From: Symsagittifera roscoffensis
Taxonomy: Eukaryota > Xenacoelomorpha > Acoela > Convolutidae
Direction of reading: 5' to 3'
Length of the DNA: 64,000 bases
Assembly (NCBI RefSeq): GCF_963678635.1
Contig: NC_087064.1
Span: 38,120,706 to 38,184,705, forward strand
The position numbers and the translations under genes were made by a program. The notes under the pieces are model-generated. The model was not told the origin of the DNA and did not search any database. It was given only the letters and a program-made list of their open reading frames with translations. Position 1 is the first letter of the stretch; each line of letters starts with the position of its first letter. Positions 1-10,750 of the stretch are shown here, piece after piece.

Positions 1-11
1 TGTTGTTGTTT

Positions 12-78
<67 letters not shown>
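1..78 (-). repeat. (CAA)n / (TGT)n microsatellite, 3' tail of LINE A
   Basis: This is an almost pure TGT trinucleotide run on the plus strand, with one short T interruption near position 11. It lies directly beyond the 3' end of the minus-strand LINE whose ORF2 stops at 122. In that orientation it is a (CAA)n tail, as made by non-LTR elements that end in simple repeats rather than poly(A). The window edge cuts it, so its true length is unknown. Confidence 0.85.
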
Positions 79-121
79 GAATTTTCAGTAGGATACTGAT
101 GGGATGATATCCCCAAAGTTC

Positions 122-2920
122 TCAAAATTTTGTCCTTCTGTTTTGGCACATGTTGCAGTCACAGAAGAGGACCCATGTGCACTTATTTTGTTCTGAGAAT
201 TGATCGTCGAAAAACTTCCTTATCATCTGTATCAATCTTCGCTTTAAGCCTCTCATTTCTCGAAATTCAATTTTCTGATTTAGTCGGTTTTTTAGACGGC
301 ACGTCCTGAATGTAAACTGTACTCTAGCTTTTTCAGTTCTGGTCTTGCTTAGGTTGAAAATTTCTTTTGTTCTTCCTGGATATTCAAATTTTTGCCGGGA
401 ACTTAATGTGATCGTTTTCTTCATGCATGAATTTCGCCATCATCAGTAACTCGTTCAGCTGGAAAAACAACGCCAGAGGCAGGATGTTTAACAATCTCAG
501 CTGCTCTGTATAGTCGGAATCGTTTCCCGTGATTCATTTTAAGACTTTCTTTTGGAACCTTTCCAATCTCGCTAAGTCGCATTTTGAGATATTGCAAATA
601 ATTAGACCATTCGTTAGAACAGGAAGTATAAAGGATTTGTACAGACCAAGTTTTAAGCGCATTTTGACTTTGAATTCTAAGTTTCTGCGGATGCAATAGA
701 ACGTTTTATTCGCTTTCGACATTCTTGAGTCAATATGGGTTGTCCATGTTAAATGTTTGGACACATGTCTTCCCAGATCATTTATCACATTCGAGCTTTC
801 CACTGCTGTTTCACGAAGAATGAATTCGTGTTGATTTCCTCTAAATTCGACTTTAAAACATTTGTCCAGTGCCAGACTCATCTTGTTTTTGTCTATCCAG
901 CTTTCAACGCTTTTTAGGTCCTGCTGGATGTCCTTTGTGTCTACATTCACTGCTAGTAATTTTAGGTCGTCTGCAAAGATAAATGGGTCACTAAATTTCA
1001 ATACTTCAGGAAGATCATTTAAGAAGATACAGAAGAATAATGGACCAATCAACGATCCTTGTGGTACGCCACTTGTAATTTCTAAAGTTTCTGATGAGAA
1101 TTGTTTCCTGTTGCTGAGATAGTCTGCGATTATTTCAAGGAAACAGCCTCCAACTCCAATGTTGCTCATTTTCTATAGTAGTTCGTAATGCGGGACTTTC
1201 TCGAATGCCTTAGAGAAGTCGGTATAGAATACGATCACATGGTTTTCAGCGTTCTCGTCAATTGCTTCGCAGATTTCTTTCAAAAAAGATAACATGTTTG
1301 TAGCAACTGAATGGTTTTTGACAAAACCGTGCTGACTTCTTGCGAGAAATTTGATGAAATAGTCATACAACGCTGGATACATACATTTTTCCAGGAGTTT
1401 ACTCATGATATTTAGGAGTGTCACCGGCTGGTAGTTTTCCATTAGTCGTTTGTCACCTTTCTTGTAAATGGGCGACACAGCCGCAACTTTCTATTTATCT
1501 GTTATTTTCCTTACCCTCTTGATGTTTTTAAAAACACAATGCAAAATTGTGGTCATTTCTCTGGCCGTTCGCTGGAGGAAAATTGGTGGGAATCCATCTG
1601 GGCCCCGCAATTTTGTTATGTCCAGTTTTGTTATAATTTGGTTTAAATATGTTTTTGAGATACTGAAGTTACTCAATATCGTGTTTTCGCACTTCATGTC
1701 ACTGAGGTTGAAGCCTGATTTGGGCGAAAAGACAGAGTGAAAATATTCATTCAAAAAGTTCACTTTTTCTTTGGCTATGGAAACAGCTATTTCGTCCATG
1801 ATCATTGTCTTTGGGAGAGTTTCTGATTTTTTCAGACTCTTAAAGTGTTTGAAAAGTAAATGTGTGTTACGAGTGGACATCAAATTTTCCTGATAGTTTA
1901 CTCCATCTTCTTCTACTGCTTCTTCCACCATTTTATCTGGAGATAGAATGAGATTTCTGCGGTAGCTTGTAGGTTTCAATTTGTATATTCTAGTTTGTGT
2001 TCGCAGTTTGTTCATGATGTTTGAGGTACTTGGCGTAATCCATGGCCGAAGTGATTGGTGACGTCTCGTTCTTCTAGGCACAAGTTGGCTTACCAAATTT
2101 TCCAAATAGTCGTAAAGTTCCTCGCACATTCTATTGATGTTTGTGTGACATACCTGTGAGAAAGGCTCACTTAGTATTGATTTCTTGATTTCGTTATAGT
2201 CCACGCTACCGAAGCTTCGAAAGTTTTCAATAGCGACTTTTACCTCATGGTGAGGAAATTCAATTAGAAAGCTGATTGCTTTGTGGTCGGAGCAATTGTA
2301 AATTTTTGAGAAATTTTCGTCAGGAGTCGCATGAATGTGACAATTTTTGAATAATGTAATGTCTAGGGTGTTTTTGCCACAAGTTGAAAATTCTATTGCC
2401 TGCTTGAACTGATGCTGCTCGATTAGTTCAATTATTCAGTTTTCTTCATTTTCCGTGCTACTATAGTGAATCCAGTTTGCATTTGGAAAATTTACATCTC
2501 CGCAAATAAGTGTTGCAGTTGAATACTTTGGTTTCTCGATTTCTTCAAAATTTGTGCCAAATCGCCTAGACAATAGCGATATTTGCTGCTCGAAGGTGGA
2601 TTGTAAAAACAGCAGACAATAATTCGCTTATCGTTTATTTGGATGCTGCAAGTTAAACAACATTCAGGTTGCTTATTTGGCAATAATTTAGATGAAAATG
2701 TTTGTTTTACTGCCAATAGTACTTCACCATGCAAATTTTGATCTTTGGCTGTTTGTCGTTCTGATCTATAAATACCCTATTCATTTAGCATTAATTGAGA
2801 TGATGCAATGTTTTCATTTAACCAAGTCTTGCAGAGACATATTATGTCATAGTTTGATGTTGCTATAGCATTTCCAAACTTCATTCGTCGTTCGAGATTT
2901 ATGAGACTTCTTACATTCAT
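122..2920 (-). pseudogene. LINE A ORF2: endonuclease-reverse transcriptase, broken
   Basis: The reading starts near 2920 with the usual endonuclease opening (MNVRSL, then NYDIICL and a TWL motif). Position about 2777 has a stop where the family has a residue. Further endonuclease sequence lies in another frame at 2734-2492. From 2204 to about 425 the reverse transcriptase is one continuous frame interrupted by three in-frame stops: TAG at 1491-1493, TAG at 1173-1175, and TGA at 534-536 where tryptophan fits the family. RT motifs include DFSKAFEKV, SGVPQGSLIGP and the catalytic FADD (about 980). A last frameshift near 420 leads to the C-terminal cysteine motif CDCNMC, ending at 122. It cannot make active enzyme. 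Confidence 0.88.
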
Positions 2921-2944
2921 TTGCAGGATGTTGAGAAAGCCTAG

Positions 2945-3844
2945 TCAAGCATCATCTGCTTGTTCTGCTTCTATCATTTCTTTTTTCCCATCATTGAACA
3001 ACTCGAAATTCCTGATTTTGATTTTCTTCTTTGGAACTCCTTCGTCTAGAAGTTCTCTTCGCCTTTTTAAGCATAGGTTTTCCTTCCTCGCATCTTCTTT
3101 CGATAATGCTGGCAGAAGATAAATTTCCTCATCTCGCAGCTCCTCTTTTTTTTCGAAGCTCTTTGCCAGCGCCAATCGTGCTTCATGTTCCGTTGACAGA
3201 GTTATTAATAAAGTTCTTGACTTGATGCGCTCTTTGCTGAATTTCCCTAACCTTTTTATTTCTTCAATTTGGGGCTTAACTCCTAACTTGTTTAGTACCT
3301 CATGTATTTTTTCGGTTGTGGGGACAAAAATTTTGCCTTTTGATTTCTCGGGATCTTTTCTGATCCCCTGTATACGGAAGTTTTTATTGATATTATGATG
3401 TATTTCTTGTTTTACTTCTTTTCCAGCTCCTGTTTGAGCTTTCATATCTTTAACAGGTTTCACACTGAGTACATCTGTATAGCTTTTTTCCAGTTTTTCG
3501 CATGTGGTTTTTGTAGCGTTTTCGACTTTTTTATCAACCAATGCCGTCAGCCTTTTTCCCATATTTGCAAGACGTGCTTGTATACCCTCACTCTCTTTTT
3601 CAATTTTCTCGTTCATTTGCATCATGGTCTTACACTTTATGAAGTTATCTCTTTCGTTATTAGTTACACATGTGTCGCATAGAAGCCTTGCGTTTAAACC
3701 CAAGTCTTTTATACCATTGATGGCGGTGTTAGTAAGACCAGTGCAGGTGCTCTCAAGATGCATTTGAGCATTGCAAGATACACAACTGAAACATCTGTCC
3801 CTGGCATTTATGGGTTTTTTGCACGTTTTGCAATTTTTAGTCAT
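2945..3844 (-). CDS. LINE A ORF1: PHD-finger nucleic-acid-binding protein
   Basis: This 299-residue ORF1 protein of a non-LTR element would coat the element RNA. Residues 5-55 hold a PHD/RING-like finger (CKTC, CFSC, H, then CDTC spacing). A helical, lysine-rich middle of coiled-coil character follows, then an RRM-like stretch with a 'KRLGKF' core, and a basic C-terminal part containing KRRRELLDEG. The same frame is open 25 codons further upstream, but those codons (a run of leucines) are the translated (CTA)n tail of LINE B, so I start at 3844. It is intact, whereas the adjoining ORF2 is dead. The spacing to ORF2 is about 25 bp. Confidence 0.82.
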   Translation of the reverse strand: MTKNCKTCKKPINARDRCFSCVSCNAQMHLESTCTGLTNTAINGIKDLGLNARLLCDTCVTNNERDNFIKCKTMMQMNEKIEKESEGIQARLANMGKRLTALVDKKVENATKTTCEKLEKSYTDVLSVKPVKDMKAQTGAGKEVKQEIHHNINKNFRIQGIRKDPEKSKGKIFVPTTEKIHEVLNKLGVKPQIEEIKRLGKFSKERIKSRTLLITLSTEHEARLALAKSFEKKEELRDEEIYLLPALSKEDARKENLCLKRRRELLDEGVPKKKIKIRNFELFNDGKKEMIEAEQADDA

Positions 3845-3853
3845 ATTGGTGGA

Positions 3854-3877
3854 TAGTAGTAGTAGTAGTAGCAGTAG
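3854..3877 (-). repeat. (CTA)n tail of LINE B
   Basis: A short TAG repeat on the plus strand with one TAGCAG variant sits at the 3' end of LINE B. In the sense of the element it is (CTA)n. It abuts the 5' end of LINE A. Confidence 0.8.
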
Positions 3878-3883
3878 GGATTT

Positions 3884-6614
3884 AGTGTTTCCACAAGGGC
3901 GCCTTTCAGTCCAGACCAAATTCGCAAATCTATCCTAAGTGCATTCGCAAGACGACATGTCTGGTAAAAGAAATTTTGTTCACACCTGTACTTTGATGGA
4001 CGCTTTAGCTGAAACATAGGATAGCGAGAGAAATCTTTGTATTGTGGAACATCAATCATATAAGTATCGTATCGTTTCAAAATTAATTTTGCCAGCAGTA
4101 ACAGGTTGTTCAATTGTATGTACATGGGCAGTGGTAAAACTTGTAGTCGTTTAAGTTTATCTTTGTAATTGGTATGTTTACTATGCAAAATCCAATTTAC
4201 CGCCCTTTTTTGAATTATCTCGTATTGTGTCATGACGTATTTGTTTAGGCCTATGCAAGAACTAGCATACATTATTACGGGAATGACCATCGATTTATAC
4301 AGGTTTAATTTTGCTTTCCAGTGTAGATTTGATGTATTCCTCTTTATCGTGAAAAACACACTGTTTGCCTCTACGCATTATTTTTCCATATGTTGGCTCC
4401 TTGTTAGATCATTTGATACGATTAGTCCAAGGTCTTTCTGACAGTTTACATGAGCTATTTGTTCATTATTGAAATTAAAAGAAAATCGATTTTTCCCAAA
4501 ACTCAGGTGCGTACATTTATCTACGTTGAAAGGCATATTAATTTCCAGGGTCTATAGATTCACATTGTCAAGGTCTTTTTGAAATTCATCCCTCCCAAAA
4601 TTTATGCTAATGAATTTGGCATCGTCTGGGAATAATAATGGTATAACTGTATTGCATTTGTCAGGCAGGTCATTTATGAAAACCAAGAAAAACAAGGGTC
4701 CCAAAATACTGCCCTGGGATACATCGCTCGTTACTTTTTCTGAATTTGATATTTCGCCATTTACTCGTACGACTTGAGACCTTTCTGTTAGGTATGATTG
4801 AATTAATTTCAAGTTTTTATCCCTGACTCCTTGTTCGATTAATTTCCGCAACAAAATTGCGTGGTCAACACGGTCAAAAGCCTTACTATAATCTGTAAAG
4901 ACCGTTTCGATACTGTCGCCATTTTCATGACCGTTATAGACTACCTGCAAAAATGTTGAAAGCTGAACAATGGTCGATCGGTTTTTCCGAAAACCGTACT
5001 GTGCCTTGTGGAAAATCTTTTCAAAATGTTCATATAATCGCTTGAAAATTATTCGTTCTAGAATTTTCGAGATTACTGAGAGCAGAGAAACAGGTCTTAA
5101 ATTTTCAATGTCACTTTTGTCATCTTTTTTATGCAAAGGGCTAATGATGGCTTTTTTCCAACATGCGGGAAAAATACAGGTTTGAGAAATTTTTCGGAAT
5201 ATCTGATAGATTGAATGAGATAATGTTTCTGCATTTTTGAATAGAAAAGGAGGTAGATCGTTCGGGCCTTTGCTTTTAATTACATTCAACAGTTTGCATA
5301 TTTCACAAATATCTTGTTCTGAAAAATCGATATTTTCTAAAATTGGTTGATTTTTGTTACTGCATTCGTTTTCGTTAAAAATTGACGACTCCACATATAC
5401 TGATGCAAAAAATTTTGAAAACAAAGCTGCTTTTGAGACATCTGTATCTGCATTTTCGTTTTGATAATGCATTATACTAGGCAAAACTGATTTTCGGAAA
5501 GCCCTAAAATATTTGAAAAGTTTTCCGGTTGATCTTTCAGCTGCCATGGGTTCCTCATAACTAATTTTATCGATTTCGATAAGCTGGTCTGTTTTCGATT
5601 TTAATAACACTACTTTAGTATGTGACTCATTGTGTTTTTGCCGAGCAGTGTTCAAACATTTTATCATATGGGAGGTTGATTGACTAATCCAGGGGGGTAA
5701 GGATGTACGATGTTTTGTGCGTTTAGGTATCGTACTCGATAAAAGATCCAACAACCATTTGTACCAATGTTCTATTATGACATTTGGATTTGACCAGCAA
5801 TAAGTATCGAAGGGGTTATCAATAATTAAATCATTCAAAAATTTGTAGTCACCGTTGCAAAAACTCAATGTTGACTCCTTAACATATTTTCGCTGGTATA
5901 AGCAGGATATTTCGTCTTTATCGGATAATGGTTTGACATTTTTGTGAAACTATTTTCATTTTGAAATTTGCAAATATCAGTAACCTGAATATTTTCACTC
6001 ACAAAAAACAGATCAAGGATTCCTGTTGCAGCTGTATGAAAATCAATTTTTTGAATTAGATCAAATTTCTCGATAAAAGTTAGAAAATTAGCTTCAATCG
6101 AATTTTGCGAAGAAATACTACTCCAATTTATTGTTGGGAAATTGAAATCCCCATAAATAATCAAACCGTCACATTTACTTCTGAGTTTCAAAATTTCGGA
6201 AAACATCTTGTGTATATCTTCCGTATTAAGTGAATATTTACTGTTTGCAGGGGGCAGATAATATGAGATGACCAAAATTTTTAGATTTGCTAAAGTGACA
6301 TAGCACGCTACGACTGAACCGTTTGTATCATATCCAAAATTTGCATTTTCTGACAAAAACGATCTTTTTACACATATCATAGTTCCTCCATGTGATGTCT
6401 GGCCAATTTTTGCTTTGCGGTTAGATCGAAAGCAAGTATATTCATTTAAAAATAGTTCTGTCTCCAATATTTCAGTTGTTAACCAGGTTTCGGATAAGCA
6501 AACGATATCAGGGTTATTCAAAAGTATAAAATTTGAAAAGGTTTTTCTACGATCCAGCTTGAAAAGGCTTCTGATATTGTAACAAATTACTTCTATATCC
6601 CCTGAATTTTTCAA
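3884..6614 (-). pseudogene. LINE B ORF2: endonuclease-reverse transcriptase, broken
   Basis: Positions 6614-5865 encode an apurinic-like endonuclease with the ICYNIRSL opening, LSETWL, GDFNFP, and SNHYPI at the position normally SDHxP. A frameshift near 5868 leads into the reverse transcriptase, which stays in one frame from 5868 to the tail, with in-frame stops TAG at 4552-4554 and TAA near 4381. RT motifs are visible: CWKKAIISPLHKKDD, NLRPVSLLSVISK, QYGFRKNRST, DYSKAFDRVDH and QGSILGPLFF. The catalytic box reads FPDD instead of FADD. The C-terminal part (4359 on) has the family's TCRLAN motif. It is a dead copy. Confidence 0.88.
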
Positions 6615-6617
6615 TAG

Positions 6618-7454
6618 TCAGTCTGATGTGGTTTCGGCTCTGTTATTTAAAAACAAAACACCTTTCCGAATTTTGATACTTTTTGGATCACTTCCGTTTT
6701 TTAATAGTTTTCTCCTTCTTTTCAGCAATTGCTGTTCTTTTTCTTGTTCATCCTTGTTTAGGGATTTTGATATAACAACAGGGTAATTCACACCCATATA
6801 TCTTGGTTCATAAGTTTTCAGCATTGATGCGCGAGCTTGTATTTTGTCAACTGTATACACGTTTCTAAACTTGACTAAAACTGCCTGGGTTTTTTAAAGT
6901 TTGGGTCAAATTTACCAAGTCTACGAAATGAAGAAATTTCATGCGGATTATCACCCAATTTGTTTATGCATTCGCATAAAGCTTTTTCCTCTTGTTCAAA
7001 AATTTTAGCACTCTATTTTTTCGTTTTCATTCGAACTTTTGTATTCAGGTATGCCGCTAAAACGTAGTTCAAGAGCGTATTCATTACCTGATTTAAGCAC
7101 GTCTGAATACTTAGCCTTTTGATTTTGAGGAGCATTCGATGCATCTGCGATTGACTGCATTACCGACTTGGCTGTTTGAAGTGTATCCTTCAGCTCTTCA
7201 ATACCACTCGTGATGTCCTCGTGACATTTCCCACCGCCCAGTTTTGATCCGGTAGTTGAGCAACCAGTAAACATAATTTTCACATTTGCAGATCGTTCCA
7301 GGAATATGTACTCATCCACAGAGTAGCCCATACACTCACTATGAGTCCACCTCTCATATAACTCGCACGATATCCAGTGATCACCGTTTGGCTTGCTACA
7401 GATGGTGCACATCTCATGATTCTTTGAGGCCAATCTTGACCTCGTACCAGGCAT
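6618..7454 (-). pseudogene. LINE B ORF1: PHD-finger protein, frameshifted
   Basis: The first part (7454-7005) carries the cysteine/histidine finger (CTICSKPNGDHWISC, then H and C) and the KYSDVLKSG motif typical of these ORF1 proteins. After the stop at 7005 the sequence continues in another frame (a 'FRRLGKF' core matching LINE A ORF1) and returns to the first frame at 6860-6618, ending in KRRRKLLKNG and an RKG motif. At least two frameshifts break it. Confidence 0.8.
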
Positions 7455-7592
7455 ATTTTATCTGAAAACAAACTATTTAATAAGGATACTGAGAGAAGGA
7501 GAAAATGGGATAGAGAAAATTTATTCACAATTTGATCCAAGCCTGGACAATATAGCGCAGTCCCGCCACAAATTGAAATTTAAACTCACAAT

Positions 7593-8054
7593 TTATTTCT
7601 GTTCTCGTTTCCTTCGTGCTTCTCGTTGTTTTTTTGATGGTTTCTTTTTCTTCTTTAAGATATCACTCAAGTTGCTATTGTTGTTTCGTATTATAGCTGA
7701 AGTTTTGATTTCAATTGCGGTTTCATGATGCAGTTCTCTGTATCCTTCAAGTAGATCTTTGTCCTGTTGTTTAGAAGTCGAAACTATGTCGATTGTAACT
7801 TGAACAACTGGTATCGGAAGTTTCTTTAGATCTTGAAGAATATAGGGTGCACCGTCTCTCTGACAATAGACAAGGCCTTCAATTAGAGGATGCGAATTGA
7901 TTAGGGGTTTGATTTCTGATACTAGTTGATTGGCAGTAAGGCGAGTCCTTGGATTGAATGGATCTTTTGAAATCGAATTGTTTATTACGTCGTGCCAGAT
8001 AATTACAAACTCGTTTCTATTAATTTCGTCTCTCAAGATGTTTCGTACGATTTT
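7593..8054 (-). pseudogene. C-terminal half of a gene or ORF split by the giant LTR element
   Basis: The 147-residue open frame (ATG at 8036) is open right up to the LTR boundary at 8054. It has VIIWHDVINNSIS early, then LVYCQRDGAPYIL, and ends in a lysine/arginine-rich tail (KKKKKPSKKQREARRKREQK). The matching N-terminal half lies on the other side of the element at 31905-31768, and removing 8055-31767 puts the two halves in the same frame. I believe this resembles a nematode protein family with a 'WHDVINNS' core, but I cannot name it. An SGNH-like fold is possible, since the N-terminal half has GAS in a block-I-like setting. It could be a host gene or an ORF of another mobile element. Confidence 0.6.
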
Positions 8055-8978
8055 TGTAACATTTGCCCGGAAGATACATATCGACGGAAGACAAAACTAA
8101 GTCTTAAGACGACTGGCTAACGTCTAAACAGAGCTTTGCATGCTTTTCACCGTCTCTACCAAGCCAGTACGTTCGGTGGTCTTTTCCAACATCGGGTCGA
8201 CAAAAACGTTACTACTTTCGGCTTCGGTCAAAACACTCAAATTAACTAGATTACATGCAGAAATAGTGAGCTCATGGCTGGGTCTCAGTATCCCCAGACC
8301 ACGAGGTCACTCCTAAAAACAGGGCTACTACTATTTATTATATTACTATTGTTTTTGTTCAGTAGATAAAAATCATCATCTCCATCGAAGATGGATCAAC
8401 CCTTTCCCCCAACTCCTAGCTTCTCGTCCTTATCAAAATGAATCTAGTTGTTAATTAAATTCAATTCAGGACATGACAAGAAGCTAAAAGTCTATTTAAA
8501 AGGCTAAAAGTTTCAGTCCCGAAACCCTTCCGGATTCTTGAATCCACTGAATCAAGCTCGCTAATCTTGATTTCTTCTTAATCCGGAAGGCTGTCCTCCA
8601 CCCTTCACCGTTGTCTGCAACAGCCTTGCAACTATTGTAGCGACACAATAGTTGCAACTCGGAGTGTTCATTGCTATTCCTGCAATCTGCTATTGCTTTT
8701 TCTCACAATTTTCGTACTTATCGTCCGCGCAACTAATGTTGTTGTGTTTTTCTTTGACTTCTTTGCCAAAATGGCCTTTTCTGACGTTTCTCAGAAATGT
8801 TACATCATCACTTCGAAAATTTAAAAATTAGCAATTTCCGACTCCTTTAACCTTCACGTTTTGCTCAATCGTTCAAATAACGTCCTTAATTCCTAACAAT
8901 CACCAATCCGGAAGGCTCGCTGCTAAAAATTCAAATTCCGCAGAGATTAAATTTTGGCCATTCTGGTCGAATGTCACA
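8055..8978 (-). repeat. 3' LTR of the giant element (left in window)
   Basis: This 924-bp copy matches 30844-31767 base for base except for about 25-35 differences by eye, concentrated in its first 450 bp. It begins TGTAAC and ends GTCACA. Near 8527-8589 it contains an inverted repeat (CCTTCCGGATT ... AATCCGGAAGG) with a smaller one inside (AATCAAG ... CTTGATT), which could fold as a hairpin in the transcript. An A/T-rich TATA-like stretch lies at 8326-8350. Confidence 0.93.
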
Positions 8979-8990
8979 TACTCCCCGGAC
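8979..8990 (-). other. Polypurine tract candidate
   Basis: In the coding sense the bases directly before the 3' LTR read TCCGGGGAGTA. A purine run at this place is the expected primer for plus-strand DNA synthesis. The same core TCCGGGGAG is found again inside the pol linker region. Confidence 0.55.
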
Positions 8991-9792
8991 AGTCCGGTCA
9001 ATGTCCTCCTTGAATCACGCAATGTTCGTAAAATAGATACAGTGTCATCGAACAGAATTTACAAAATGCACGAAATTACTTTTATCCACGTCACATCGAC
9101 TCACTGCAGAATATAAATGGCATCATACTACATCACTATAGCCTTCAAATTCTTTCATTAATCTGCACATTGAGGATATGACCTAAAATAAAAACATATT
9201 TTCTGACTTCCAGTGTCAATGTCCCGATTAAAACTTTTTCTCTTAGATTTAAAAGGTGTTGGCTTGCAGGACAGTCCTGCCAACCAACAAGCTAAAATTA
9301 TCCTACTATGCTTCTCCCTTCGGAAATCTTGCTTGTTATTGTCCTGAATACTAAAACTAAGAAACTCTGTGGTTAGAAAGAACAATGAAACAATCTCCCT
9401 CTACGAGAGATTACTCAAGCCTTCCATGTCACCACAAAGTGATCAGTTCTCCTAGCTGGTTAAAAACAGTCATGCAGGCTGGAATATTTAAATATACTCC
9501 TTCACTTAAGCCTTCCTAAATAAATAGTAAGTGATTGTCTCTAAAACCACTTCAACTAAAATCAAAATGCAAATTTATAAACTTCAAAACTCAACTAAAT
9601 GTTCCAGTTTTCAATTACAACTTGGTTGCTTGGTTTCTCACTTGAGTTTTTCACACACACAAAACAATTCTGAGTTTTAGCTTTTCCTTCATTACTCCTT
9701 TGTTTTCTTCTTTTTTCGTCGTTTAGAAGTTCTAAAACTTCTAAATTCTTCTAATTTTCGTCTCTTTTTTCATCTTGCTTTTCGGTCATTCG
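8991..9792 (-). other. 3' untranslated region of the giant element
   Basis: About 800 bases lie between the last ORF and the polypurine tract. I see no coding signal beyond a 75-codon open frame at 9385-9158 with no recognisable motif. The region is A/T-rich, unlike the adjoining coding DNA. Confidence 0.6.
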
Positions 9793-10401
9793 TCAATGCT
9801 CCATTTCTTCCTCCTGTGACTCTGCACTCTCAGTCTCCGTATCTTGTAACACATCATTAGCTATCCTGACGCTGCTGGAAGCCGTCCTGCAACACTTCTG
9901 CTCTTCCACCCTCTGTTTACAACAAGGTAGGGGATCCACGTTAGATTCTCTGTTCCTGCAGAAGCTGTTGTGGAGACACAACGTCACGTTTCTCTCCAAA
10001 TCCCCCTTTAACATCTCTGCCTTCTCCTTTCCACCACGTTCACTCGTCCTGGAAAATCTTTTCACAGCGGTGGTCACTGCATTCCGATGAGTCACGAGAG
10101 CTCGCTTAAAAGCTCCTGCTCCAATGTCCAGCTGATATTCACTGTACACTCTGCCATGCTTCGACATATGCTTCTTCGCATACTCGTACAACCATGCAGT
10201 CATGTTAGCTCTGAACCATGGCATCAATCGTTTTCTTGCCCATATCTTCTTCACTTCCATCGGAATGTTTAGAATTTTGCATGTTGTCTCAAAAAGATTT
10301 AAATCTTTTAGACAATCTAACTTCCGCAACTGTTCTCTCGTCGGTGCCTCCTGTCTGTTATTTTCTCTCACATGAGCTTCCAGCCATCGTATCGCCATCA
10401 T
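9793..10401 (-). CDS. Post-pol ORF F: unknown 202-residue protein (probable C-terminal piece)
   Basis: I do not recognise this sequence. It opens with MMAIRWLEAHVRENN and is helical and basic in its middle part. It ends with paired cysteines (PCCKQ, KCC) and a glutamate-rich tail. It overlaps the end of ORF E by 44 bases in the +1 frame, with no promoter-like gap between them. The simplest reading is that E and F were one frame and an indel separated them; a real overlapping gene is the alternative. It is the last coding sequence before the 3' region. Confidence 0.5.
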   Translation of the reverse strand: MMAIRWLEAHVRENNRQEAPTREQLRKLDCLKDLNLFETTCKILNIPMEVKKIWARKRLMPWFRANMTAWLYEYAKKHMSKHGRVYSEYQLDIGAGAFKRALVTHRNAVTTAVKRFSRTSERGGKEKAEMLKGDLERNVTLCLHNSFCRNRESNVDPLPCCKQRVEEQKCCRTASSSVRIANDVLQDTETESAESQEEEMEH

Positions 10402-10747
10402 AACTCACTATCACTATTGTTACGGGCTGTGATGAATCTGGTAAACCCATAGAGAGCAGCTCTCCAGAGTCCCAGATCAACATCAGATTACTACGCTTGG
10501 GATACCACCAGGTCTGCAGCAAGCAGTGGCAAGGAAACTCTTCATGCGTCAACATGATGCTCCTCCAATTACGTTTTCCCGAAGCTTCCAGTAATGGTTC
10601 CACTTCCATCATCACTCGGTGGACCTCATCATTCTCATCTACTGCATTGTAATCTGTGACAGTTGATCCTCTCTGTTTCTGTCTCTCGAAGTCACTGAAG
10701 TTCCCGCTCACATATCCCATGAACTTCTTTCCTAATATTGACTCCAA
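10358..10747 (-). CDS. Post-pol ORF E: unknown 129-codon segment, in frame with ORF D
   Basis: This open segment follows the TAA that ends ORF D (10751-10753) directly and in the same frame (TAA, GAA, TTG, GAG). It has no ATG at its start, so it is unlikely to be a separate gene. I read it as the continuation of ORF D after a nonsense codon. The residues include GKKFMGYVSGNFSDFERQ, then a tryptophan pair (TWWYPKR) and an SYDGDTMAG stretch. No domain is recognised. Confidence 0.5.
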   Translation of the reverse strand: MESILGKKFMGYVSGNFSDFERQKQRGSTVTDYNAVDENDEVHRVMMEVEPLLEASGKRNWRSIMLTHEEFPCHCLLQTWWYPKRSNLMLIWDSGELLSMGLPDSSQPVTIVIVSYDGDTMAGSSCERK

Positions 10748-10750
10748 TTC

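Larger units (their letters stand above)
79..3853 (-). mobile_element. Non-LTR retrotransposon (LINE A), nearly full length, ORF2 dead
   Basis: A two-ORF LINE of the CR1/Sam-like kind reads leftwards. ORF1 with a PHD-like zinc finger is intact. ORF2 (endonuclease plus reverse transcriptase) is recognisable over about 2.8 kb but broken. The 3' UTR is only about 40 bp, then the (CAA)n tail. The 5' end lies a few bases before the ORF1 ATG, directly against the (CTA)n tail of LINE B, so this copy is either slightly 5' truncated or was inserted into that tail. The clade assignment is inferred from ORF order and motifs only. Confidence 0.85.
3854..7460 (-). mobile_element. Non-LTR retrotransposon (LINE B), near full length, both ORFs broken
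   Basis: This is a second two-ORF LINE, related to LINE A in organisation and protein motifs but clearly diverged. It has the same orientation and is placed directly upstream of LINE A. ORF1 (7454-6618) and ORF2 (6614 to about 3884) are separated by only a few bases. The 3' end runs straight from coding sequence into the (CTA)n tail. The 5' limit near 7460 is set by the ORF1 start and is approximate. Confidence 0.83.

Noticed and set aside
3845-3919. N-terminal extension of LINE A ORF1 with a run of eight leucines, resembling a signal peptide
   Set aside because: The leucines are the translated (CTA)n tail of LINE B; the true ATG is at 3844.
9158-9385. 75-codon minus-strand ORF in the 3' region of the giant element
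   Set aside because: No motif, low-complexity start, A/T-rich composition; most likely chance.
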